From PKWO01 sp036561005 (lineage in GTDB: Bacteria > Pseudomonadota > Gammaproteobacteria > Burkholderiales > Burkholderiaceae_D), in contig DATBQE010000120.1 of the NCBI GenBank assembly GCA_036561005.1, forward strand, positions 1-41,873: a DNA stretch of 41,873 nt, written 5' to 3'. The stretch's first letter is position 1. Each line of letters opens with the position of its first letter. A program made the position numbers and the translations under genes. This document shows, in pieces, positions 32,387 through 39,513 of the stretch. Under the pieces are notes generated by a model. It searched no databases. It worked only from the letters and a program-made list of their open reading frames with translations, and was not told the origin of the DNA.

Positions 32387-32767
32387 ATGGATATCAGACC
32401 ACTCGGAAATGGCGCCCAAGCTGGCACAATAGTGCAAGCGGCGCCTGCTTCCACGTCCGAATCAAATTCGCCATCCCACGGCACCACGTCGCACGTGACC
32501 GGGACTCAGGCGGCGGCAGCGCCGCAGGCGGAGCCATCACTTGGTCAAGTGCAACAAGCCGTGCAGAAAATCAACACCAGCCTGACGTCGCAATCGCAGG
32601 GTATTCAGTTCTCCATTGATTCCAACAGCCACCGTATCGTGGTTGAAGTTGTCGATCAAAGCAACAACAAGGTAATTCGCCAAATTCCATCGAAACAAGC
32701 CTTGGCTATCGCCGATTCCCTGGATCAAGCACCCACTCAAGGATTGCTAATAAAGCAACAAGCTTAA
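32387..32767 (+). CDS. flaG: FlaG family protein
   Basis: A 126-residue protein of the FlaG family, which in other bacteria influences filament length or stability. The N-terminal half is low-complexity, rich in Ala, Ser, Thr and Gln. The conserved C-terminal half contains VQQAVQKINTSLTSQSQGIQFSI, then HRIVVEVVDQSNNKVIRQIPSKQALAIADSL, matching the family core (strong IRQIPxxxxL). It sits between fliC and fliD as in many polarly flagellated proteobacteria. AAAGGA lies about 9 bases before the ATG. It can be read from the fliC transcript through the intervening hairpin. No separate sigma-28 promoter is visible in the 73-base gap. Confidence 0.93.
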   Translation: MDIRPLGNGAQAGTIVQAAPASTSESNSPSHGTTSHVTGTQAAAAPQAEPSLGQVQQAVQKINTSLTSQSQGIQFSIDSNSHRIVVEVVDQSNNKVIRQIPSKQALAIADSLDQAPTQGLLIKQQA

Positions 32768-32778
32768 CGGTCACGCAT

Positions 32779-32796
32779 CGCCTTGCCGATAAGGCG
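32779..32796 (+). terminator. Hairpin after flaG
   Basis: CGCCTT (32779-32784) and AAGGCG (32791-32796) form a perfect 6-bp stem with a 6-base loop 12 bases after the flaG stop. No T-run follows. The stem lies just upstream of the fliD promoter and may insulate it. Confidence 0.5.
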
Positions 32797-32810
32797 GGAA
32801 AATCACCCTC

Positions 32811-32837
32811 TAAAGTCTGCTTTACTTGCGCCGATAA
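32811..32837 (+). promoter_or_regulatory. Sigma-28 (FliA) promoter of fliD
   Basis: TAAAGTCT (32811-32818), an 11-base spacer and a perfect GCCGATAA (32830-32837) match the sigma-28 consensus almost exactly. It is 34 bases upstream of the fliD GTG and gives fliD-fliS-fliT their own late promoter, separate from fliC. Confidence 0.92.
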
Positions 32838-32870
32838 AGACTTATATTGCAGTTTTAGCTGGAGGCGTCA

Positions 32871-35519
32871 GTGACCATCTCTTCCGTTGCACCAACGTCA
32901 AGTACTTCGGGTACTTCGACGCTTTCCGATACCGGCATTGGTTCCGGGTTGGATGTCAACGGCATCGTCTCGAAATTGATGCAGGTTGAATCGCAACCGC
33001 TTACCCAGCTCAACAACCAGATTGCCAGCTACCAGGCGACGCTGTCGGCCTACGGGACGGTCAATTCGTCCATCGGCACGTTCCAATCCGCAGTGCAAGC
33101 GCTCAATACGGCGGCCTCTTCCACTGCCTTGGCCGTCACGCCTGCCAATTCGGCAATATTGACCGGAACCGCAGGCAGTACTGCTATCGCCGGGACCTAC
33201 AATATCAACGTCAGCCAACTGGCTCAGGCACAGTCGCTGACGACTGCCGGGGAAGCCAGCGCGACAGCAAGCATCGGCAGCGGCACGCCGACCACGATCA
33301 GTTTCGAATTCGGCACCATCAGTTCCGGCATTAGCGGCAATACCCTGAACGCCAGCGTTGCTAGCGGCGGCATTGCGGCGGGCTCGCTGGCCATCAATGG
33401 CACAACGATCGCCACTAGCGCAGGCACCACCAGCGCAAAACTGCTTGCCGCACAGATCAATCAGGCGACCGCCACCACAGGTGTGACCGCCACCGCGCAG
33501 GCTTCAAGCAGCGGCGTCGTGACGTTCAATCCTGTTGCTACCGGTGCAGGCGATGCATATTCCCTCAGCGTCGGCGGCGTCACGATCGCGTCGATCGGTG
33601 CAAATTCCAGTCTTTCCGCGGCCGACCTCGATGCCGCACTGCAAAGCACCGGTACTGGTTCGATCGGCGCGCAATTGGCCGCTGCCGGCGTCAGTTTCAC
33701 GGGCACTGCTGTAGACGGCACCTTGCAATTTTCCAAAGCCGATGGCTCCAACCTGTCGCTCAGCCAGACACTGACCAATAACAGCGCGAGCGCTTCCGGC
33801 GGTCTTGCGGGCATCGATTCCAGCGGCGCAACCGAAACCTACCTTGGCGGTGTGAGCCTGAGTTCGGCAAATCCCATCACCATCGCCGGCAATGCACCCG
33901 GCAGCGCGGGATTAACGGCTGGAAGCAACCTGAACAACGGGAGCTACAGCAACTCCACATTTACCCAGAATGGCAATATCGCAGGCGGCACAGTCACGGT
34001 CGATTCGTCCAACTCATCGCTGCAGGGCATCGCTGCAGCGATCAACGCCGCCAATGTCGGCGTCACGGCCAGTATCATCAACGACGGCAGCGGCACGCCC
34101 TATCGTTTGACATTCACGTCAAATACGACCGGCGCGGCAGCCAGTATGAAGATCAGCGTAAGCGGTGACGCCACGCTCAGTAATCTGTTGTCCAACGATC
34201 CGGCCGGAACGCAAAATCTGACCCAAAGCGTCACTGCGCAAAACACCAATCTCACCGTCAACGGCATTGCCATTACGAGCGCCAACAACACAATCAGCGG
34301 GGCAATTCAGGGGGTTAACCTCAATGTCGCGCAGACCGGTTCCACGTCCATCTCCGTTGCGCAGAACACATCGTCAATCCAGTCGGCAGTGAGCTCCTTC
34401 GTCGCTGCCTACAACACATTGAACAGCACGTTTAACGGCGCGATGTCATACAACGCGTCGACGCAGACAGCCGGGCCATTGCTGGGCGATAGTGGCCTGC
34501 AAACTGTCCAAAACGGTATTCGGCAACTGCTCGGCAGGCCGGTAGCCGGCGTCAGCCAGAACCTCAATTCGCTGGCCCAGCTCGGTATCACGTTTCAAAA
34601 CGACGGCAGCATGGCGCTTAACACGGGCAAGCTGCAAACTGCAATCAGCAGCAACTTCAGCGCGGTAGGGGCCGTATTCTCGGCAATCGGCAACGCCACG
34701 GATAACCTCGTCGGGTACAAAACCGCGACATCGGCGACCAAGCAAGGCACTTATGCGCTCAATATCACGCAACTCGCGACGCAAGGTACCGAAGTCGGCA
34801 ATGCTCCGCCTGGGCTGACCATCACCAGCGGGACGAATGATTCGCTCGATTTGACCATAGACGGGATCAACGCCTCCATCACCGTCCCTGCGGGCACCTA
34901 CACGGCCGCGACGCTTGCGACGCAGATACAAACGGCAATCAACGGCACGAGCGCCATCTCCAACGCCGGCAGTTCGGTCAATGTCACCATTGACGGTAGC
35001 GGCGCGATTTCCATCAAATCGCTGCGCTACGGCTCAGCCTCGCTCGTCAACGTGGGAGGCAACGGCGCAAGTTCCCTGCTCGGCGCCAACCCGACCTTGA
35101 CCAACGGTATCGACGTACAGGGCACCATAGGCGGGAATCCCGCGACGGGCTCGGGCCAGGTATTGACCGGTCTGGCCGGCAGTGATACTGCAGGTCTGGC
35201 ACTGACGATCAACGGCGGATTGCTGGGAGCGCGCGGCAATGTCACCTACTCGCAGGGCTATGCCAATCAGCTCAATACCTTGTTGACATCCTATCTCGGC
35301 AGCTCCGGTCCGCTCAACAATGAAAGCAATGCGCTCAAGAACAATATCACCAGCATCACTAGCCAAATCTCCGCGCTGAATCAAACCCTGGCCGCACAGC
35401 AGGCGAATTATCTGGCTGAGTTCCAGGCATTGGACAAGACCATTTCGGGGCTGGACGCCACGCAAACCTTCCTGACGCAGCAACTGGCTTCGCTCGCTAG
35501 CGTCTCGAACGGCGGCTGA
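32871..35519 (+). CDS. fliD: Flagellar filament cap protein (hook-associated protein 2)
   Basis: An 882-residue FliD, almost twice the length of the enterobacterial protein (about 470). The start is GTG at 32871, with GGAGG (32861-32865) 5 bases upstream. The N-terminus has the family block GIGSGLDVNGIVSKLMQVE. The C-terminal coiled coil runs to the end (SNALKNNITSITSQISALNQTLAAQQANYLAEF). The central region is enlarged, rich in Ser, Thr, Gly and Asn, with flagellin-IN-like repeats (SLQGIAAAINAANVGVTASI). A motif seen near residue 103 (GTYNINVSQLAQAQ) recurs near 630 (GTYALNITQLATQG), suggesting duplication of the D2/D3 module. It caps the growing filament and guides flagellin folding. Confidence 0.96.
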   Translation: MTISSVAPTSSTSGTSTLSDTGIGSGLDVNGIVSKLMQVESQPLTQLNNQIASYQATLSAYGTVNSSIGTFQSAVQALNTAASSTALAVTPANSAILTGTAGSTAIAGTYNINVSQLAQAQSLTTAGEASATASIGSGTPTTISFEFGTISSGISGNTLNASVASGGIAAGSLAINGTTIATSAGTTSAKLLAAQINQATATTGVTATAQASSSGVVTFNPVATGAGDAYSLSVGGVTIASIGANSSLSAADLDAALQSTGTGSIGAQLAAAGVSFTGTAVDGTLQFSKADGSNLSLSQTLTNNSASASGGLAGIDSSGATETYLGGVSLSSANPITIAGNAPGSAGLTAGSNLNNGSYSNSTFTQNGNIAGGTVTVDSSNSSLQGIAAAINAANVGVTASIINDGSGTPYRLTFTSNTTGAAASMKISVSGDATLSNLLSNDPAGTQNLTQSVTAQNTNLTVNGIAITSANNTISGAIQGVNLNVAQTGSTSISVAQNTSSIQSAVSSFVAAYNTLNSTFNGAMSYNASTQTAGPLLGDSGLQTVQNGIRQLLGRPVAGVSQNLNSLAQLGITFQNDGSMALNTGKLQTAISSNFSAVGAVFSAIGNATDNLVGYKTATSATKQGTYALNITQLATQGTEVGNAPPGLTITSGTNDSLDLTIDGINASITVPAGTYTAATLATQIQTAINGTSAISNAGSSVNVTIDGSGAISIKSLRYGSASLVNVGGNGASSLLGANPTLTNGIDVQGTIGGNPATGSGQVLTGLAGSDTAGLALTINGGLLGARGNVTYSQGYANQLNTLLTSYLGSSGPLNNESNALKNNITSITSQISALNQTLAAQQANYLAEFQALDKTISGLDATQTFLTQQLASLASVSNGG

Positions 35520-35540
35520 AATTAAAGGAGATCAATAGAA

Positions 35541-36014
35541 ATGTTCGGCACACCGCAACGAGGCGCCAATGCCTATGCCAACGTCGGAATGGAAACCGGC
35601 GTGATGTCCGCCAGCCCGCACAAGCTCATCGTCATGTTGTTTGAAGGCGCGATGCTGCAAGTGACCATCGCCATCGGCGCGATGCAGGCGGGCGAAACAG
35701 CCAAAAAGGGCCGCGCCATCTCGCGCGCCATTGCATTCGTCGAAACCGGTTTGCGCGCCAGCCTGAACAAACAGATCGGTGGCGAATTGGCTTTGAATCT
35801 CGATTCGCTCTATGAATATATGAGCCGCAGGTTGCTCGACGCGAACCTGAAGAATGAGCTGGCGCCGCTTGAAGAAGTGCATCGCTTGCTGGGCGAACTG
35901 AAAGGTGCCTGGGAAGCGATCGGCACGGAAGGCAGCCCGGTACCCCAGATCGTTCCGCCCATCGCCAAAGCAGACCCGCTGGCACCTCGTCAATCCCGTC
36001 TCGTAAAGGCTTGA
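35541..36014 (+). CDS. fliS: Flagellin export chaperone FliS
   Basis: A 157-residue cytosolic chaperone binding the C-terminal helix of flagellin before export. The family blocks AYANVGMETGVMSASPHKLIVMLFEGA (near 11-37) and the helical region ending NLDSLYEYMSRRLLDANLKNELAPLEEV are clear. The last 30 or so residues are Pro-rich and not conserved, making it somewhat longer than typical FliS (about 130). AAAGGAG lies 10 bases before the ATG. It follows fliD by 21 bases and fliT follows by 3, so the three are co-transcribed from the fliD sigma-28 promoter. Confidence 0.96.
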   Translation: MFGTPQRGANAYANVGMETGVMSASPHKLIVMLFEGAMLQVTIAIGAMQAGETAKKGRAISRAIAFVETGLRASLNKQIGGELALNLDSLYEYMSRRLLDANLKNELAPLEEVHRLLGELKGAWEAIGTEGSPVPQIVPPIAKADPLAPRQSRLVKA

Positions 36015-36017
36015 ACA

Positions 36018-36347
36018 ATGAATAGTCAGGAAGTGGTTTCCCTCTACGAAACCATCGCAGCGATTACCGAGCAGATGCTGGCGGCGGCGCGCAATGCCAA
36101 CTGGATCCAGATGGCGGCACTGGAGAAGATGTGTGCCCAACATATTGAAACCATCAAGCTGAGCGAAAAGGAACCTGCGCAGGGTGCGATACGCGAGCGC
36201 AAGATTGCGGTTATTCAGAAGATCCTTGCCGACGACAAGGAAATACGCAATATTACCGAGCCGTGGATGAAGAAACTGTCATTGCAAATCAACAGCGTCG
36301 GCACGCAACGCAAGCTGGCCAACGCCTACAGCGCCGGGGCGAGTTGA
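36018..36347 (+). CDS. fliT: FliT-like flagellar chaperone
   Basis: A 109-residue, mostly alpha-helical protein in the fliT position after fliS. Features such as SLYETIAAITEQMLAAARNANWIQMAALEKMC and the later IRNITEPWMKKLSLQIN fit betaproteobacterial FliT, the cytosolic chaperone of the cap protein FliD. In enterics FliT also binds FlhDC, and whether this one does is unknown. Assignment rests partly on gene position because the family is divergent at sequence level. No membrane segment or signal peptide is seen. Confidence 0.85.
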   Translation: MNSQEVVSLYETIAAITEQMLAAARNANWIQMAALEKMCAQHIETIKLSEKEPAQGAIRERKIAVIQKILADDKEIRNITEPWMKKLSLQINSVGTQRKLANAYSAGAS

Positions 36348-36380
36348 TCCAGCCAAAATAAGCCAGGACAAGAATCGATC

Positions 36381-37577
36381 ATGATCCCCGCGGCAGACAT
36401 AACTAACGTTACGTCGCCGCTGGCGGCGGAAACAACCCCGGTCAGCCCGACGCTCGGCTCTGCTGCGGCCGCCAACGCCCTCACCCAGAACGCGCCGAGC
36501 ATCCTGACCCAGATGGCAGTCGGAAGGCTGCTCCAGGTGCAGGTTCTCACCCAGCTCAAGGACGGAAGTTATATCGTCGGCGTCGACGACACCGCGCTAC
36601 GCATGTCCCTGCCTGAAGGCACGGCTGTCGGCAGCAGACTGCAGATGACCTTGCTCGGGGACAGTCCACGGCCAACTTTCCTGCTTGAATCGCAAACGGA
36701 CAACCATGCCGCATCGCTCAGCACCGCCGGCAAGATCATCAGCAACGTCCTGCAGGCGGCCCAGCAATCAAGCGCGCCGTCCACCCTGATAGGCAAGACG
36801 CCAATCCTGCCAGGGCCGCTGCCTGATTCGGGCAAAATTGCGACAGCGATGCAGGACAGTGTCGAATTCAGCGGACTATTCTATGAATCGCATGTCACCC
36901 AATGGGCCAGCGGCGAACGACCATTGTCGGACTTGCTGCGCGAACCCCAGATGCAAAATAACGCCAGTGCGCCGGCCGCCAACACGGCGGGCGCGGCACG
37001 GCAATCCGGCAGTGCGACCAGCCAAGGCGTGATATTGCAACGCCCGGGTACGAATGAGGCAGAACTGGCCAGATTGATTGAGGATGCACGCACGTCGGCC
37101 GACGCACACTCGGCAGTCGGCCAGGCATTTACCAACTTGCTCACCAGTGCCAAGGGCTTGCCGCAGGAAGTCGATACCGTCGTCAAACCGACCTTGCTGA
37201 CGCCGGACGATGCGCAGACAATTCACCTGCAATTGAACTCGCTCGAGCAAAATCGCTACGTTTGGCAAGGCGAACTTTGGCCGGGCCAGAAGATGGAGTG
37301 GGAAATCGAAGAAGACGGTAGCAACAATGCGCACGCCAATGCCGAAGATGGGGATCAAACCGCCTGGCACAGCACGGTCCGTTTTCAATTGCCGAGTCTT
37401 GGCAAAATCTCTGCCATCATCCACTTGTCCGGCGGCCATGTGCAGGTGCGCCTGGCAACAGATTCCGCCTCAACAGCATCGCGGCTGCAGGCCCGCGGCA
37501 AGGAATTGGCTGATGCACTTGACGGCGCCGGGTCACCGCTCGACTCCCTCCTGATCCAGCAAGACGGCAGCGCATGA
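36381..37577 (+). CDS. fliK: Flagellar hook-length control protein FliK
   Basis: A 398-residue protein. The N-terminal ~250 residues are low-complexity with many Ala, Gln, Ser and Thr, as expected for the secreted ruler part. The conserved C-terminal domain spans about 275-390: YVWQGELWPGQKMEWEIEEDG, WHSTVRFQLPSLGKISAIIHL and HVQVRLATDS, matching FliK domains that act on FlhB to switch export from hook to filament subunits. It is followed 1 base later by a small FlhB-like gene, a sensible functional pairing. The first 80 residues (MAVGRLLQVQVLTQLKDGSYIV) resemble those of betaproteobacterial FliK. Confidence 0.9.
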   Translation: MIPAADITNVTSPLAAETTPVSPTLGSAAAANALTQNAPSILTQMAVGRLLQVQVLTQLKDGSYIVGVDDTALRMSLPEGTAVGSRLQMTLLGDSPRPTFLLESQTDNHAASLSTAGKIISNVLQAAQQSSAPSTLIGKTPILPGPLPDSGKIATAMQDSVEFSGLFYESHVTQWASGERPLSDLLREPQMQNNASAPAANTAGAARQSGSATSQGVILQRPGTNEAELARLIEDARTSADAHSAVGQAFTNLLTSAKGLPQEVDTVVKPTLLTPDDAQTIHLQLNSLEQNRYVWQGELWPGQKMEWEIEEDGSNNAHANAEDGDQTAWHSTVRFQLPSLGKISAIIHLSGGHVQVRLATDSASTASRLQARGKELADALDGAGSPLDSLLIQQDGSA

Positions 37578-37578
37578 C

Positions 37579-37851
37579 ATGACCAAGCCCAATCCCAGGC
37601 AGCAGGCAGTCGCCCTGGCCTATCAAACAGGCGATCTCGCGCCGCAAGTGGTCGCCAAAGGCCGCGGCTTGATCGCCGATCAAATCATTGCACGCGCCAA
37701 GGAGCATGGCGTCTTTGTCCATGAATCAAAGGAACTCGTCGCATTGTTGATGCAGGTGGAACTTGACGGCAGAATTCCGCCCGCACTGTACCGCGCTGTA
37801 GCCGAATTGCTGGCATGGTTGTACCGTATTGAATCCGGCCAGATGGAATAA
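37579..37851 (+). CDS. Stand-alone FlhB C-terminal-domain protein (EscU/YscU/FlhB family)
   Basis: A 90-residue protein equal to the cytoplasmic C-terminal domain of the export gate component FlhB, without the membrane part. It begins at the NPTH-equivalent region (MTKPNPRQQAVALAY) and continues with the family's APQVVAKG, ARAKEHGVFVHESKELVALLMQVELDGRIPPALYRAVAELLAWLY. The self-cleavage tetrad NPTH reads NPRQ here, so it should not self-cleave. Similar short proteins beside fliK occur in many proteobacteria. They may substitute for or modulate the cleaved FlhB fragment during the substrate switch (inference). The start lies 1 base after the fliK stop. Confidence 0.9.
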   Translation: MTKPNPRQQAVALAYQTGDLAPQVVAKGRGLIADQIIARAKEHGVFVHESKELVALLMQVELDGRIPPALYRAVAELLAWLYRIESGQME

Positions 37852-37929
37852 CCGGGGCGTTACTTTCAAGCCTTGACCCGTTCAAGCGTTTCCTCCGAAA
37901 AACACAATAGCCGCAAACTTGTGTGTAAA

Positions 37930-38724
37930 ATGGAGCGGGGAGATAAAAAGCTTGAACACATGACTTTCAATACCAACTTCGGAATCGAAGACCTTGGGCC
38001 ATACCAGGTCTATTCGCGTCGCGAGATCATTGCGCTCTTGCGCAACATTGGCGAGAGCAACCAGCTTGTCAGGATGATCATCAATGGCGGAACCGAGTCG
38101 GTCGTCACCTCAATCCTGAAGGTCGACGAGGCCAACGGTCTCGTCATCATCGATGTCGCCCCGAGTCAATTGCAAAATCAGCGAATTCTACAAAGTGACA
38201 ATATCTCGTTTGAGACCCTGCTCGAACATATTCGCATTTTATTCTTTGTCACCAAGGTCGATTCGTGCCTGTACGAGAATCTGCCGGCCTTCAGTTTCGC
38301 CATACCGGCGAGCCTGATCCGTCTGCAAAGGCGCGAATTCTACCGGGTCCTGACACCGGTCACGAACCCGGTGCGCTGCACCATCACCATCCCCCATGAG
38401 GTCGACGAAAGCTCGACGACGGTGGTGGTGGCATTGCAAAATGTCAGTGGCGGCGGCATTGCAATTCTTGACGACAAGAAGCTCCTTGACCCGACCATCG
38501 GCCGCATCTACAAGGATTGCCGCATCGACCTGCCGGGAGGCACGCTGGTTGTAGCAACACTGCAAATCCGTAATTCGCAGGAAATTACGCTGCCGAATGG
38601 GAAGGCAATACGCCGACTCGGTTGCCTGTTTGTCGATTTGCCGAAGGCCATGATGAACGCCGTGCAACGTTATATCACGCGGCTCGAACGCGAGCAGAAC
38701 GCCAAGACGACCGGCTTCAACTGA
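37930..38724 (+). CDS. ycgR: YcgR-family c-di-GMP-binding flagellar brake (PilZ)
   Basis: A 264-residue protein with an N-terminal YcgR domain (about 15-130) and a PilZ domain (about 135-255). The c-di-GMP-binding motifs are complete: the RxxxR arm is in LQRREFYRV, and the (D/N)xSxxG motif reads NVSGGG. On binding c-di-GMP such proteins contact the flagellar stator or rotor and slow the motor. ATG 37930 is used. ATG 37960 (MTFNTNFGIEDLG) is an equally possible start, since no clear ribosome-binding site decides, and a TTG at 37873 is unlikely. Two hairpins follow the stop, the second a good terminator. It links this locus to c-di-GMP signalling. Confidence 0.92.
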   Translation: MERGDKKLEHMTFNTNFGIEDLGPYQVYSRREIIALLRNIGESNQLVRMIINGGTESVVTSILKVDEANGLVIIDVAPSQLQNQRILQSDNISFETLLEHIRILFFVTKVDSCLYENLPAFSFAIPASLIRLQRREFYRVLTPVTNPVRCTITIPHEVDESSTTVVVALQNVSGGGIAILDDKKLLDPTIGRIYKDCRIDLPGGTLVVATLQIRNSQEITLPNGKAIRRLGCLFVDLPKAMMNAVQRYITRLEREQNAKTTGFN

Positions 38725-38728
38725 GTGT

Positions 38729-38748
38729 TCGGCCGAAACCTTGGCCGA
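38729..38748. repeat. Inverted repeat after ycgR
   Basis: TCGGCC (38729-38734) and GGCCGA (38743-38748) are exact reverse complements around an 8-base loop, 4 bases after the ycgR stop. It may strengthen the terminator that follows. Confidence 0.5.
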
Positions 38749-38754
38749 TTCAAC

Positions 38755-38778
38755 AACTTCAAGCGGCGCGAAGTTTTT
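38755..38778 (+). terminator. Rho-independent terminator after ycgR
   Basis: AACTTC (38755-38760) pairs with GAAGTT (38770-38775) around a 9-base GC-rich loop, and the stem runs into a five-T stretch. It closes the fliD-to-ycgR transcription run facing the convergent fliE gene. Confidence 0.7.
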
Positions 38779-38859
38779 CTTGCGACTCGCACAAGGGCGA
38801 GTGCCTTGGCGCGTACCCGGCATGGAATCGACCGCAAAGCGGCGTGACCCTCTACCCTC

Positions 38860-39228
38860 TTAGACCTGCATATTCATGATGTCGTTATAGGCCGCCACCA
38901 GTTTGGTTCTGACTTGTATCGTCGTCTGCAATGCGATGTTGGCCTTTTGGCCTGCAATCATCACTTCTGCCAGGCTGACGCTTTCGTCGCCCTTGGTAAA
39001 GCGATCGGAAAGCTGGGCCGCCGCCTGTTGGGTTTCGTTGACCTTATCCAGTGACGCCTTCAACACGTTGCCAAAGTTTACCGGCGTGGCGGCCTGATCG
39101 CCCATGGCCAGGGGATTGGCTACAGCGTCTGCGCCGTTGACCGCCGGCTTGGCCTGGTTGGCCATTGCCTTCAACTGCTCGACCATAGCCTGGATCTTGC
39201 TGCTGTCGATTACACCGATAGGATTCAT
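38860..39228 (-). CDS. fliE: Flagellar hook-basal body protein FliE
   Basis: A 122-residue FliE, the link between the MS ring and the proximal rod. The C-terminal half carries the family pattern NFGNVLKASLDKVNETQQAAAQLSDRFTKGDESVSLAEVMIAGQKANIALQTTIQVRTKLVAAYNDIMNMQV, ending in the typical NxIMNMQV. The N-terminal third is variable. GAGG precedes the ATG by about 5 bases on the minus strand. It is transcribed away from fliF, so the 285-base region between them should contain divergent promoters. The monocistronic, divergent arrangement is common in flagellar clusters. Confidence 0.95.
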   Translation of the reverse strand: MNPIGVIDSSKIQAMVEQLKAMANQAKPAVNGADAVANPLAMGDQAATPVNFGNVLKASLDKVNETQQAAAQLSDRFTKGDESVSLAEVMIAGQKANIALQTTIQVRTKLVAAYNDIMNMQV

Positions 39229-39513
39229 GCTAACCTCGAAATAGTCTGCGAACCGCCCGCCCCGGTACTATTGTTTCGGTAAGCCGGGGCAAAATCAGCC
39301 TCTTTTCCCACATCGCCACGTTAGCATGCGGATTGCAAGCACTCCCTCCAATTAGCGCGGTAAAGCTTGCTCTTTTCCAACGATTGATTTTCCCGGTCTG
39401 GATCAAAATTCTGCCTAGATTGCCCCCATATCGCGTAGGGAAAATCGCGCAAGAATGGCGGGCAAAAGCAAATTTGAACGATACTTTCGATAGCAGCGGC
39501 AGGGAGAAGCAAT
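39229..39513. promoter_or_regulatory. Divergent control region between fliE and fliF
   Basis: This 285-base region lies between opposite class-2-type flagellar genes. It contains the GCCCCGG/CCGGGGC inverted repeat at 39259-39290. A weak sigma-70-like pair, TTGATT (39384-39389) with a 17-base spacer and AATTCT (39407-39412), reads toward fliF. No FlhDC box or sigma-54 -24/-12 pair could be identified with confidence. AGGGAG lies about 7 bases before the fliF ATG. Confidence 0.45.
39259..39290. repeat. Inverted repeat in the fliE-fliF control region
   Basis: GCCCCGG (39259-39265) and CCGGGGC (39284-39290) are exact reverse complements separated by 18 bases. On the fliE side it lies about 30 bases from the ATG, so it could be an operator or a leader hairpin. 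Confidence 0.5.
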
